Position numbers and translations under genes: made by a program. Positions 57,301-64,000 of a stretch of 64,000 nt of DNA are shown here, one piece after another. Below the pieces are notes generated by a model. That model saw only the letters and a program-made list of their open reading frames with translations. It ran no database searches and was not told the origin of the DNA. Position 1 is the first letter of the stretch. Each line of letters begins with the position of its first letter. Origin of the DNA: Novosphingobium sp. UBA6272 (GTDB taxonomy: Bacteria; Pseudomonadota; Alphaproteobacteria; Sphingomonadales; Sphingomonadaceae); NCBI RefSeq assembly GCF_002440635.1, contig NZ_DJUW01000030.1, positions 1-64,000 of the forward strand, written 5' to 3'.

Positions 57301-58689
57301 CTCGGGAGTCGGAACCAGCGGCTGCGACATCACTACCTGCTCGAAGCCGGGTGGAAGGCCGATGCTGCGATCCAGGGGCTCGGGCGCACCAACCGCACCA
57401 ATCAGGCGCAGCCGCCGCTGTTCCGCCCGGTGGCAACCGATGTGCAAGCCGAGAAACGCTTCCTTTCGACAATTGCTCGGCGGCTCGACACTCTTGGCGC
57501 AATCACGCGCGGGCAGCGCCAGACCGGCGGGCAAGGCCTGTTCCGCCCCGAAGACAATCTCGAAAGCCCCTATGCCCGCGACGCGCTGCGCCAGTTCTAC
57601 CTGCTGATTTACGCGGGCAAGGTCGAGCACTGCTCGCTGGCGACCTTCGAGAGCATGACCGGGCTGTCGCTCACCGACGGTAGCGGGTGCCTGAAGGACG
57701 AACTGCCGCCGATCATCACCTTCCTCAACCGGCTGCTGGCGCTGACCATCGCCATGCAGAACGTCCTGTTCACGGTGTTCGAGCAGTTGCTGACCGCCAA
57801 GGTCGAGAGCGCGATGGCTAGCGGCACATATGATGTCGGGCTCGAGACGCTAACAGCGGACAGTTTCTCCGTGGCGCACAGCGAGACGATCTACGCACAT
57901 CCCGCGACGGGTGCAGAGACCTGCTTACTCACGATCGCTGTCCGCGAGCGCAATACACCAGTGACCGCCGATGCGGCACTCGACTTGCTGCGCGAACCGG
58001 GTGCAAAATTGCTGGTCAATTCCCGTTCGAAGCGGGCGGCCGTGCAATTGCCCGCACGTAGCCTGATGCTCGATGACGGCGAGGTCGAACGCCGTGTTCG
58101 GCTGATCCGGCCCATGGAGAAGCTCAACTTCGCCCTCGCTCATCTGCAGGAAACCAGTTGGGAACAGGCCGACGAGTCCGCGTTCCGGTTGGCATGGGAT
58201 GCCGAAGTTGCCCAAGTCTCCGAGTTCGACACTAGCGAACTGCACATCGTCACCGGTCTGCTGCTGCCGATCTGGAAGCGGCTTCCGGAGGAATCGACGC
58301 GCGTCTATCGCCTGCGCACGGACGACGGCCAGACCATTGTCGGTCGCCGGGTGTCACAGGCTTGGGCCGCGAATGCGGTCAGCGCGGATGCGCCGCAACT
58401 GTCGCCGTCGCAAGCTCTGGCGTTGCTGCGCGAAGGTCATAGTGTGATCGACCTGACAGTTGGTCTGCAACTGCGCCGCTCGCGGCTGATGCAGGTCAAC
58501 CGGATCGAGCTGACCGGCTTCGGTCCGACCGCCGTTGACCGCCTCAAAGCCATGGGACTGTTCTCGGAAATCATCAGCTGGAAGCTCCGGCTGTTCGTGC
58601 CCGACGACCGTGTGGCGGGTTGCCAGGTGCTCGAACGACTGTTCACGCACCATCCGCTGGCGCGTATCCTCGACCGGAAAGCCGCGTGA
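54349..58689 (+). CDS. Strawberry-notch-type helicase with N-terminal methyltransferase-like domain
   Basis: A 1446-residue protein. Residues ~110-330 look like an N6-adenine methyltransferase: LVLEPSAGTGLLAIQAELGA (motif I, 150-156) and MNPPFSAAL (motif IV, 215-218). From ~500 the strawberry-notch SF2 helicase begins: FLGDGTGAGKGRQVAGIILD (Walker A), FDGVIVFDESHAMQNA (motif II, near 605) and YVSATGATTVENLAYA. The C-terminal Helicase-C-like part has ILVFSDAGGTGRSYHADLGS and IQGLGRTNRTNQAQPPLF (near 1010). Such genes are core to sphingomonad and rhizobial integrative elements. It may remodel, and possibly modify, the element's DNA. Whether the methylase fold is active is uncertain, since I see no clear target-recognition domain. 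Confidence 0.85.
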   Translation: MTNLPLAGASVRLPAASDPDNIALAIIAAAQDLLGHLAAGRRIDSSAIRTAMQSAFGASDASGAWDWKTAYEAVEVAQVLFMRRYGPAIHARSADPFDRLKLVERIAALAPTQTRRSEEMQLYQQFSTPLGLAWIAGFAAGFGPGELVLEPSAGTGLLAIQAELGASRLALNEVADVRAALLRQLFGESHVSVHDAAQIHDRLDPVIVPTCIVMNPPFSAALGIEARVADTAFRHLSSAVARLADGGRLVAITGANCSPDHSTWRSAFVRLQEKARVVFTAPIAGAVYAAHGTTFETRLTVIDKLPAIDPTSFPATPGMAPDLAALLRWLITALPPRSPVAVAPLPAPIAQSAKRSATTARTKLSVVPSAEPCGVELAYETADWSDDAMARLSDTLYEPYALQSLRIPDARPHPTMLVQSAAMASVAPPKPSYRPHLPEGLVEQGMLSDAQLESVIYVGEAHSSHLEGRWTIDATYDKVEAAPDDSETAVRFRKGWFLGDGTGAGKGRQVAGIILDNWLKGRRRAIWISKSDKLLEDAQRDWCALGQETLLVTPLARFRQGAPIRLDQGILFTTYATLRSDARDGRVSRVQQIVDWLGHDFDGVIVFDESHAMQNAGGGKSERGDAAPSQQGRAGLRLQHALPDARVLYVSATGATTVENLAYAQRLGLWGGADFPFDKRTDFVTAIEAGGVAAMEVLARDLKALGLYSARSLSYEGVEYELLEHQLTLDQVRIYDAYAGAFQVIHNHLDAALEASGVTSSSDGTLNAQAKSAARSAFESSKQRFFNHLITAMKTPTLIRAIEQGLADGHASVVQIVSTGEALLSRRLAEIDPGEWNDVRCDVTPREYVLDYLAHSFPTQLYEPYSDGDGNLASRPAYDADGNVIQCREAIERRDRLIEHLASMEPVQGALDQIVQRFGTDMVAEVTGRSRRIVRKVDADGERFVVESRPVHANLAEAQAFMEDRKQILVFSDAGGTGRSYHADLGSRNQRLRHHYLLEAGWKADAAIQGLGRTNRTNQAQPPLFRPVATDVQAEKRFLSTIARRLDTLGAITRGQRQTGGQGLFRPEDNLESPYARDALRQFYLLIYAGKVEHCSLATFESMTGLSLTDGSGCLKDELPPIITFLNRLLALTIAMQNVLFTVFEQLLTAKVESAMASGTYDVGLETLTADSFSVAHSETIYAHPATGAETCLLTIAVRERNTPVTADAALDLLREPGAKLLVNSRSKRAAVQLPARSLMLDDGEVERRVRLIRPMEKLNFALAHLQETSWEQADESAFRLAWDAEVAQVSEFDTSELHIVTGLLLPIWKRLPEESTRVYRLRTDDGQTIVGRRVSQAWAANAVSADAPQLSPSQALALLREGHSVIDLTVGLQLRRSRLMQVNRIELTGFGPTAVDRLKAMGLFSEIISWKLRLFVPDDRVAGCQVLERLFTHHPLARILDRKAA

Positions 58690-58690
58690 C

Positions 58691-59740
58691 ATGAGCAGGC
58701 CTTCCAGCCGCGCGGCGGAACTGTCGGAACGGCTTGCCCAGAACGCGCAAGCCGTCTGCCGCCATTACCTGCCCGCAGGTCGCCGCGAGGGGCGATACTG
58801 GATGGTCGGCGATATTGCCGGTTCGCCTGGGCGCAGCCTCTATGTCCGCCTGTTCGAAACCGAGCGTGGCGCAGTCGGCAACTGGGTCGATGCCGCTACC
58901 GGCGAACATGGCGATCTGGTCGATCTCATCCGCATCAACCAGCGCCACGGCCGTCTGTCAGAGACCATTGACGAGGCCGAACGGTTCCTGTCGCTGCCGC
59001 CATCGGTTGACGACGGACTTGGCCAATCTATCAAGCCGCCGCCCGCACGAGCAGGTTCGCCAACTGCTGCAAGGCGACTGTTTGCTGCCTCCAAACCGGT
59101 CGCAGGCACATTGGCGGCAACCTATCTCGTTTCGCGGGGTATCATCCGCACTGATGATCTGCCCGCGCTGCGATTTCACCCGCGCTGCTTCTATCGCCCG
59201 AATGAGGACGACGGTCCCGGCACTCCGAGCAGCTTCCCGGCCCTGATCGCATCGGTGACCAATGATGATTGTGTGCAAACGGGCACGCACCGGACTTGGC
59301 TTAATCCGAACGGCAAGGCGAAAGCAGCAGTCGCATCACCGCGACGGGCGATGGGAAACATCCTCGGCCACGCAATCCGATTCGGCCCAACGTCGGACGT
59401 CATGGTCGCCGGCGAAGGCATTGAGACCGTCCTGTCGCTGCGCGAAATTTTGCCGAAAGTGCCAATGGCTGCTGCCACCTCGTCCGCTCACCTTGCGGGC
59501 ATCCTGTTCGGCTGCGACCTTCGGCGCCTCTATGTCGCGCGCGACCGCGACAAGGCTGGCGACGCGGCCTTTGCGATCCTGGCCGACCGTGCACAAGCAG
59601 CAGGGATTGAACTGGTCTCGCTGATGCCCACGCTCGGGGACTTCAACGACGATCTGCGTCAACACGGCGGTTCGGCGTTGGAGGCGAGCATCATCGCCCA
59701 GTTGCTGGACGCCGATCGTAACAGGTTCATCACGGGCTGA
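58691..59740 (+). CDS. Toprim-domain (primase-like) protein
   Basis: A 349-residue protein starting one base after the helicase stop. The N-terminal part (AVCRHYLPAGRREGRYWMVG and GDLVDLIRINQ) is like the DUF7146 domain before Toprim in mobile-element primases; the Toprim core is VMVAGEGIETVLSLREI (catalytic Glu) and LRRLYVARDRDKAGDAAF (D-x-D). There is no zinc-binding CHC2 motif that I can see. It probably primes DNA synthesis for the excised element. Tight spacing implies one transcript with the helicase. Confidence 0.82.
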   Translation: MSRPSSRAAELSERLAQNAQAVCRHYLPAGRREGRYWMVGDIAGSPGRSLYVRLFETERGAVGNWVDAATGEHGDLVDLIRINQRHGRLSETIDEAERFLSLPPSVDDGLGQSIKPPPARAGSPTAARRLFAASKPVAGTLAATYLVSRGIIRTDDLPALRFHPRCFYRPNEDDGPGTPSSFPALIASVTNDDCVQTGTHRTWLNPNGKAKAAVASPRRAMGNILGHAIRFGPTSDVMVAGEGIETVLSLREILPKVPMAAATSSAHLAGILFGCDLRRLYVARDRDKAGDAAFAILADRAQAAGIELVSLMPTLGDFNDDLRQHGGSALEASIIAQLLDADRNRFITG

Positions 59741-59808
59741 GCTTGGCCGGGACAGGGTTCGGATGGGCTGGGATCGGCCAGTTGCGCCCTGTCATCCACA
59801 CCGGCCAC

Positions 59809-60045
59809 GCCCGGCCTTCCTTGGGGGCGATCCGAGAGACCGGCAGCCGCGAGGCTGCAATGGCGGTCACGCGGCTATTTTCCGGCGGCGCGGGAAGCAT
59901 CGCATCAAGCAATGCGACAACCAGCAACGCCCGCGCCTTTCCATCGCGAGGCAAAATAGCCGCTCCCCGCCATCCTCCGCTTTGCTTCGGCCGTTCCGGT
60001 GCAGCCTCACGGCTGCCGGTCAGAGGGATCGCATGAAGGCCGGGC
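59809..60045 (+). ncRNA. Long nested palindrome, candidate structured leader before the DUF2493 gene
   Basis: Successive pairing arms nest around one centre: 59809-59818 with 60036-60045 (GCCCGGCCTT); 59827-59833 with 60026-60032 (GCGATCC); 59839-59858 with 60001-60020 (20 bases, one mismatch); 59871-59881 with 59953-59963 (GCGGCTATTTT); and a closing hairpin TCGCA/TGCGA. The element ends 35 bases before the ATG. Part of its right arm is repeated near 63547-63608. It could be an RNA leader, a DNA cruciform site or a MITE. Confidence 0.55.
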
Positions 60046-60080
60046 AAGGTGCCCGGCAACGCGGAACCAGGATCAATTCC

Positions 60081-60992
60081 ATGACCGACCCTTTCGAACC
60101 CGAACACGAGATGTCGCCAACCGCCCATCTCCTCGATGAAATCGCACTCTACGGCTACCGCCCATTTTCAGACGAAGCCGACCCGCGGCCACTTCCCGAC
60201 GACCGTGTTGCAGCTGGTGCCGTCGCCGACATGTTTGACGCCCTCATTTCCACGATGATCGACACGAGGCTCGAGTCAGACCTGGAAGACCTGTGCTGGT
60301 CACTCGGCAACCTCTTCCATCGCGCGCAGGGCCGGATCCAGCGCGATCTCGACGACAACGAGGACGCGCAGAAGCGCAGCCAGCGCGAACAGGACGGCTC
60401 GGAGGTCAAGTCAGTCGAGTTGGAACAGCTGACCCGCGAAGGCATCGGCCTGATCGAACGCCGCAACGCCATGGAGTTCTTGCGCGAAGCCGCCGCCGAC
60501 CAGTTCGAAACACACTTCCGCAAGGCCTGGACGCCCCGCACCGGCTCGCTGGTCAATCACCGCACGATGACCGCCAGCATGATCGACAGCCGCGATTTCC
60601 TCGCCGCCAAGCGCCGTTCGGAAACTGAACCACTGCTGCCCACCGGCACACGCATCGCATTCACCGCAGGTCCCGCCTATCAGGATCACAACCGCATCTG
60701 GGCCCTGCTCGATAAGGTACTCGCCAAATATCCCGATATGGTGCTTTTCCACGGCGGCAACCCGACCGGCGGTGAGCACATCGCCTCGCTCTGGGCGCGC
60801 AATCGCAACATCACCCACGTTCCGTTCCGGCCCGACTGGGTGCGGTTCAAAAAGGCCGCGCCGTTCCGCCGCAACGACCAGATGCTGGAAGCGCTACCCA
60901 AGGCCGTGCTCGCCTGTCCGGGCAATGGCATCAACGCCAACCTGGTCGATAAGGCGCGCAAGCTTGGGATTTCGGTTTGGGCGATCGAATGA
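60081..60992 (+). CDS. DUF2493 (SLOG-like) protein
   Basis: A 303-residue protein. The N-terminal ~170 residues are helical and acidic. The C-terminal domain TRIAFTAGPAYQDHNRIWAL, MVLFHGGNPTGGEHIASLWA and KAVLACPGNGINANLVDKAR is DUF2493, a Rossmann-like SLOG-superfamily domain thought to bind nucleotides or nucleosides. Common on plasmids and integrative elements of this order. The ATG 60081 is chosen for AGGA about 9 bases upstream. Function is unknown; it is preceded by the long palindromic leader. Confidence 0.8.
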   Translation: MTDPFEPEHEMSPTAHLLDEIALYGYRPFSDEADPRPLPDDRVAAGAVADMFDALISTMIDTRLESDLEDLCWSLGNLFHRAQGRIQRDLDDNEDAQKRSQREQDGSEVKSVELEQLTREGIGLIERRNAMEFLREAAADQFETHFRKAWTPRTGSLVNHRTMTASMIDSRDFLAAKRRSETEPLLPTGTRIAFTAGPAYQDHNRIWALLDKVLAKYPDMVLFHGGNPTGGEHIASLWARNRNITHVPFRPDWVRFKKAAPFRRNDQMLEALPKAVLACPGNGINANLVDKARKLGISVWAIE

Positions 60993-61066
60993 GTGAAAGT
61001 TCTGACTTCACGCGCTAAACGGCAAAGGGTGCGAACCTTCAACACATTCTTGGAATTCTCAAGACA

Positions 61067-62050
61067 ATGACTACGCGCAATTCGCCATGCCCATGTGGGA
61101 GCGGCAAGCGCAACAAACACTGTTGCGGTAAGATCGATAGCCTGTCCTCGCACCTTGAAATTTCTGATCAGGACCTTCTAGCCGCGCTGAAACGTGCGGA
61201 CGATCATCATCTAGCCGAAGGTCTCGAACCCAGCGCCCGTCATCTCATGAATATCGGCAAAGCGCTTCAGGAATTTGGGATACACGCGATCCTGATGGGA
61301 CGAGGTACGCCACCAATCGTCGATCGGACACGCCAGTTATGTGACCTCCTGTTTATCCCCAAAGAACTTCAGTCCGGCGGAATGCATCTAGGCGCTTATC
61401 TTTTTCGCGACATGTTCTGCCGTCTGTATGCGCCTATCGCTTTCGGAACAGCCCACATCGACTTTTGGAAGCTCATCGATTTGAATGATGTCCAAAGGCA
61501 ATGGCTGGCTTCTATCCCCGAAGAACTCGACCGCTTTACCGATCAAGCGGCGGATATCCTCGATTTCGGATATGGATGGCAGGAATTCGGACACGGCAGA
61601 ACTCTCGATGCTCGTGGTCAGGACCTTATCTGGCGATCACATGCGCAACTTGAAGCCGCCGCAGCAACCGCGACAAGTGCATATGATTTTCGAGGAACCG
61701 TTCAAAGCGCCCTGCTCGGTGCGGAACTAGCCCTGAAAGCAGGTCTGGCGGCTCTTGGCATTTCCGATGCCGAATTGCGAAGCCGGGCAATCGGACACGA
61801 CCTGAAGGCCGCTGCGAACAGATTGGCCGGACTCGTGCCAGGACTTGACCTCGACCGCATACAGCGCGTTGTCGCACTGTTTCCACCCTACGTGGCCAGC
61901 CGCTACGATACCCCGCCACCAGGACGCGTCGAGACCGGCCACATCCTGATGGGCGCGCAGTTCATCGCGTCCGAGGTCACCCGGCAATTCTCCGACCGAA
62001 ATTGCCGCAGCGACAATCCATCGGCACCATCCCGAAAATATCCCGTCTAG
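61067..62050 (+). CDS. SEC-C metal-binding protein with HEPN-like C-terminus
   Basis: A 327-residue protein. The N-terminus RNSPCPCGSGKRNKHCCGK is a complete SEC-C zinc motif (C-x-C-x8-C-C), as at the end of SecA. The C-terminal ~110 residues (TVQSALLGAELALKAGLAAL, GHDLKAAANRLAGLVPGLDL, then RIQRVVALFPPYVASRYDTP) look like a HEPN helical bundle; the canonical RxxxxH RNase motif is not clear. SEC-C/HEPN proteins occur in defence and mobile loci. It is more AT-rich than the backbone and has its own direction match, so it may be cargo inserted among backbone genes. Confidence 0.6.
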   Translation: MTTRNSPCPCGSGKRNKHCCGKIDSLSSHLEISDQDLLAALKRADDHHLAEGLEPSARHLMNIGKALQEFGIHAILMGRGTPPIVDRTRQLCDLLFIPKELQSGGMHLGAYLFRDMFCRLYAPIAFGTAHIDFWKLIDLNDVQRQWLASIPEELDRFTDQAADILDFGYGWQEFGHGRTLDARGQDLIWRSHAQLEAAAATATSAYDFRGTVQSALLGAELALKAGLAALGISDAELRSRAIGHDLKAAANRLAGLVPGLDLDRIQRVVALFPPYVASRYDTPPPGRVETGHILMGAQFIASEVTRQFSDRNCRSDNPSAPSRKYPV

Positions 62051-62359
62051 TCATCATAGTGGACGGCGAACTGCTAACGGTAGTGTAGGTGCTCACCTTT
62101 TGCCGCAGGTTTCCCGGCGCTGTAGCCCTCTGCAGTCTTCGCTGATCAATTAGAAGGTCTGCCGTCAAGCGGGCCACCCCGCTCTTTGAGGCCAATCCGC
62201 TGGCCGACCCCAAGCCTCTTTCAATCAACCCGTGAAGGGTCCGCTACGCTGCGCGTGCGGCCACTCGCGGCTGCGCCTTCGTGGTGATTGCGGCTTTGCG
62301 CCGTCTGTCCGGGGCCTGTCGAGCGGGGATGGTCCCTGCTCCGAGACAGGAGCTTGAAC
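62051..62359 (+). other. Leader/intergenic region with terminal hairpin
   Basis: No ORF I can support. At the end, CTGTC (62305-62309) pairs with GACAG (62345-62349), enclosing CCTGTCGAGCGGGG-like sequence, and leads straight into AGGAG for the ATG at 62360. The layout is like that of the leaders at 50042 and 51365, with different stem bases. Confidence 0.45.
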
Positions 62360-62524
62360 ATGTCACTCACTATCGCACAGCGTCACGCCTGGAGCCTCGC
62401 CCGCACCCTGATGGTCTGCGTCACCCTGTTCCATGCCGGTAACGGCTACGCCGCAGTCCCCACCGCCGAATTCGATGGCGATACTGACAGCATCGTTCGC
62501 GAATATGACCCGTTCAATCCCTGA
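62360..62524 (+). CDS. Small exported protein, 54 residues
   Basis: A 54-residue protein (MSLTIAQRHAWSLARTLMVC, then VTLFHAGNGYAAVPTAEFDG). The first 32 residues look like a signal peptide ending at GYAA, leaving a ~22-residue acidic mature peptide ending REYDPFNP. AGGAG stands 7 bases before the ATG, so translation is likely. It could be a small surface or signalling peptide of the element. No family recognised. Confidence 0.55.
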   Translation: MSLTIAQRHAWSLARTLMVCVTLFHAGNGYAAVPTAEFDGDTDSIVREYDPFNP

Positions 62525-62667
62525 ACGCGCCAACCCGCACATGGCGAAATGGCCGGATGCCATCGGGTATTCCGGCCTTCGACCATGTCTGCTATGCTTC
62601 GCCTGCACATTGCGCTGCGGTGGAGGGGGAGAGCGCGTCCCTTGCCCTTGGCTTCAAGGAGGACGCC

Positions 62668-63072
62668 ATGCTGATCGGCTTTGCCCTGATTATCGTCGCC
62701 GTTTTTTTGATCTGCGCGCTGCTTTTCCGCCTCTCGATCCACGCGCTGCCGCTATTCGTCGCGTTCCTTGCGGGATCTGCGACCTACCGTGGTGGTGCCG
62801 GCATCGTCGCTGCGCTCGCCGCCGCGGCTATTGCCGCGATCATTCTGCTGACAGTGGCGCAGCTCGCCATGGCCCACGCCAAATCCGACCTGACGCGGGC
62901 GGCGATCGGGATCGCCTTTGCAGCGCCCGCCGCCATCGCCGGATACCACGCCGTTCACGGCATCGCGGTTGCAACAATGCCGCACAGCGGATCGCAACTC
63001 GCCGTGTCGCTGGTCGGTGCCGCAATCATAGCCGCAGCATCGTGGACGCATTGGAGCCGAGCCCGCCTGTAG
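62668..63072 (+). CDS. Hypothetical membrane protein
   Basis: A 134-residue protein with four or five transmembrane helices (MLIGFALIIVAVFLICALLF, LPLFVAFLAGSATYRGGAGI, AALAAAAIAAIILLTVAQLA, AAIGIAFAAPAAIAGYHAVH, SQLAVSLVGAAIIAAASWTH). The start is set by a very strong ribosome site AAGGAGG 6 bases upstream. Short proteins of this kind occur next to the conjugation region of related elements. No function known. A strong GC hairpin follows. Confidence 0.65.
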   Translation: MLIGFALIIVAVFLICALLFRLSIHALPLFVAFLAGSATYRGGAGIVAALAAAAIAAIILLTVAQLAMAHAKSDLTRAAIGIAFAAPAAIAGYHAVHGIAVATMPHSGSQLAVSLVGAAIIAAASWTHWSRARL

Positions 63073-63092
63073 CGCGGACTGAACACACCGAA

Positions 63093-63120
63093 GCCCCGCC
63101 CGGCAGGTGCCGGGCGGGGC
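63093..63120 (+). terminator. Perfect GC-rich hairpin
   Basis: GCCCCGCCCGGCA and TGCCGGGCGGGGC are complementary over 13 bases with a 2-base spacer. No T-run follows. It probably ends or protects the preceding transcript. Confidence 0.55.
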
Positions 63121-63684
63121 GGCACAGTCAGAATGGCCGTTACGGGGCAGTGACGAGTCCAGCGAGTGGTCCTTTGTCGTTGGTGTCGTGATCGAGCTGA
63201 TCGGGCGGTTACTGGGTTAAGCTTGACCCGGATGTAGCGAGGCATTCGTTTGTGAGTCCAAGCGGCGCTTTCCGGCGAAGCGCAAAGTCCGGCAATGGCG
63301 GCTATGCTCCGTTGTGCTTCCGGGTCTGCGGATTCAGCGTGCTGCTGCAACTGGCGATCAATTACTGCCCCTGTGTTGTCCGGTCAGGCAGTCCGGGAGA
63401 GCCATGAGTTCCTGGCTCAAGTGCGACCCGAGCCCAATGCCGCCTCTTCAATGGCTTTGGTTGGCAGGGGATGGCTGCGCCGCTTGATCCCTTGCTGCAA
63501 CGGTGTCTGCTCCGACTTTCTTCCCCTGGGCGTGCCGCCCATTCCTCGCGGGGCAAGAAAGCCGCCTTGCCGCCGTCCTTCACTCCGTTCCGGCCGTGCC
63601 GGTGCAGCGGGCACAAGCCCCTGCCTTCAACCAGCCATCGAGGCCGCGATGGGCGCGGGTTCGACCTACTTGAAGGAATGCATC
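63121..63684 (+). other. Long leader region before DUF736, with repeated structured element
   Basis: About 560 bases without a supportable gene. CTTTCTTCCCC (63516-63526) pairs with GGGGCAAGAAAG (63550-63561, one bulged C). The segment 63547-63608 closely resembles 59945-60004 of the DUF2493 leader, ending in CGGCCG-x-CCGGTGCAGC in both. This is a second copy of a leader element, half-preserved. Confidence 0.5.
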
Positions 63685-64000
63685 ATGGCCAACATCGGAA
63701 CTTTCACCAAGACCGGCAACGAATACAAGGGCGAGATCGTCACCATGTCGGTGCAGCAGAAGAACGTCCGCATCGTCCCCGAAGCCAGCGACAACGAAAA
63801 CGCTCCGTCGCACCGGGTCTTCGTCGGCCGCGCGGAAATCGGCGCCGCCTGGACCAAGACCTCGAACGAAGGCCGCGACTATCTCTCGGTCAAGCTCGAC
63901 GATCCCAGCTTCACTGCCCCGATCTTCGCCAACCTGTTCGACGACGAAGACGGCAAGTCCTACAACCTGATCTGGTCCCGCGCGCGCCGCACCAACGGCG
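63685..64000 (+). CDS. DUF736 protein (3' partial)
   Basis: The first 105 residues of a DUF736 protein, cut by the window edge (members are usually about 100-120 residues). MANIGTFTKTGNEYKGEIVT is the family start; PSHRVFVGRAEIGAAWTKTS and GRDYLSVKLDDPSFTAPIFA with NLFDDEDGKSYNLIWSRARR are the conserved parts. It is a small beta-rich protein, very common on plasmids and integrative elements of alphaproteobacteria, and of unknown function. It is preceded by the repeated leader element. Confidence 0.9.
   Translation, partial: MANIGTFTKTGNEYKGEIVTMSVQQKNVRIVPEASDNENAPSHRVFVGRAEIGAAWTKTSNEGRDYLSVKLDDPSFTAPIFANLFDDEDGKSYNLIWSRARRTNG

Noticed and set aside
1..64000. CRISPR array or rRNA operon
   Set aside because: No evenly spaced short repeats and no rRNA sequence were seen.

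Overview
The window looks like a chromosome segment of a GC-rich alphaproteobacterium of the order Sphingomonadales (Sphingomonas/Novosphingobium/Sphingobium-like). Pointers are a CYP153-type alkane hydroxylase, an NDUFS6-like zinc-finger protein, a septation protein A/NadB/TldD set with typical alphaproteobacterial sequences, aromatic-catabolism genes, and an integrative element carrying the DUF932, ParB-like, strawberry-notch, Toprim, DUF2493 and DUF736 genes that recur in sphingomonad mobile elements. The genus is an inference.

Positions 1-1400: the polymorphic end of an Rhs gene with a likely immunity gene, a second displaced Rhs tip, and tRNA-Gly(CCC). Positions 1479-1856: an avidin/streptavidin-family gene without a signal peptide. 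Positions 2087-10961: an aromatic-degradation cluster (extradiol dioxygenase, fumarylacetoacetate hydrolase-type enzyme, FAD hydroxylase, aminotransferase) read leftward from a perfect-palindrome operator shared with a divergent TetR gene, then two tandem MFS transporters and a saccharopine-dehydrogenase-like gene.

Positions 11084-18956: acyl-CoA dehydrogenase, dCTP deaminase, a UDP-glucuronate-epimerase-like gene facing the wecB-wecC pair (UDP-ManNAcA supply for surface polysaccharide), small membrane proteins, and REP-type repeats. Positions 18991-21123: a DUF1330 gene broken by a complete IS1595-family element with an 8-bp target duplication; the IS carries three small extra genes. Positions 22285-24275: a NotI-type restriction endonuclease and C5 methyltransferase with more AT-rich composition than their surroundings. 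Positions 24342-28519: class I ribonucleotide reductase (nrdB, nrdA) with an NrdR box upstream of nrdA. Positions 29098-41721: housekeeping and accessory genes (GlsB-like, alpha/beta hydrolase, PPK2, NadB, septation protein A, ABC ATPase, DUF4402, GNAT, TldD, CYP153 with its TetR, short asparaginase, phytase-like esterase).

Positions 41729-64000: a genomic island. Its left edge is marked by a copy of the last codons of guaA (GTIEWE-stop, minus strand), the core site used by guaA-targeting integrases. All of the window to the right is island, and intact guaA and the integrase should lie beyond 64000. The first cargo is a leftward five-gene operon with overlapping or nearly touching genes (Fic protein, STAND/NACHT-like NTPase, large helical protein, polytopic membrane protein, permuted papain-like C92 peptidase with a zinc ribbon). 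This is the best candidate for an undescribed system, probably a defence or signalling module. To its right lies the rightward maintenance backbone of the element (DUF932, ParB-like, helicase-methyltransferase, Toprim, DUF2493, SEC-C/HEPN-like, DUF736), whose genes are preceded by structured leaders: paired hairpins before DUF932 and ParB, and a long nested palindrome before DUF2493 that is partly repeated before DUF736.
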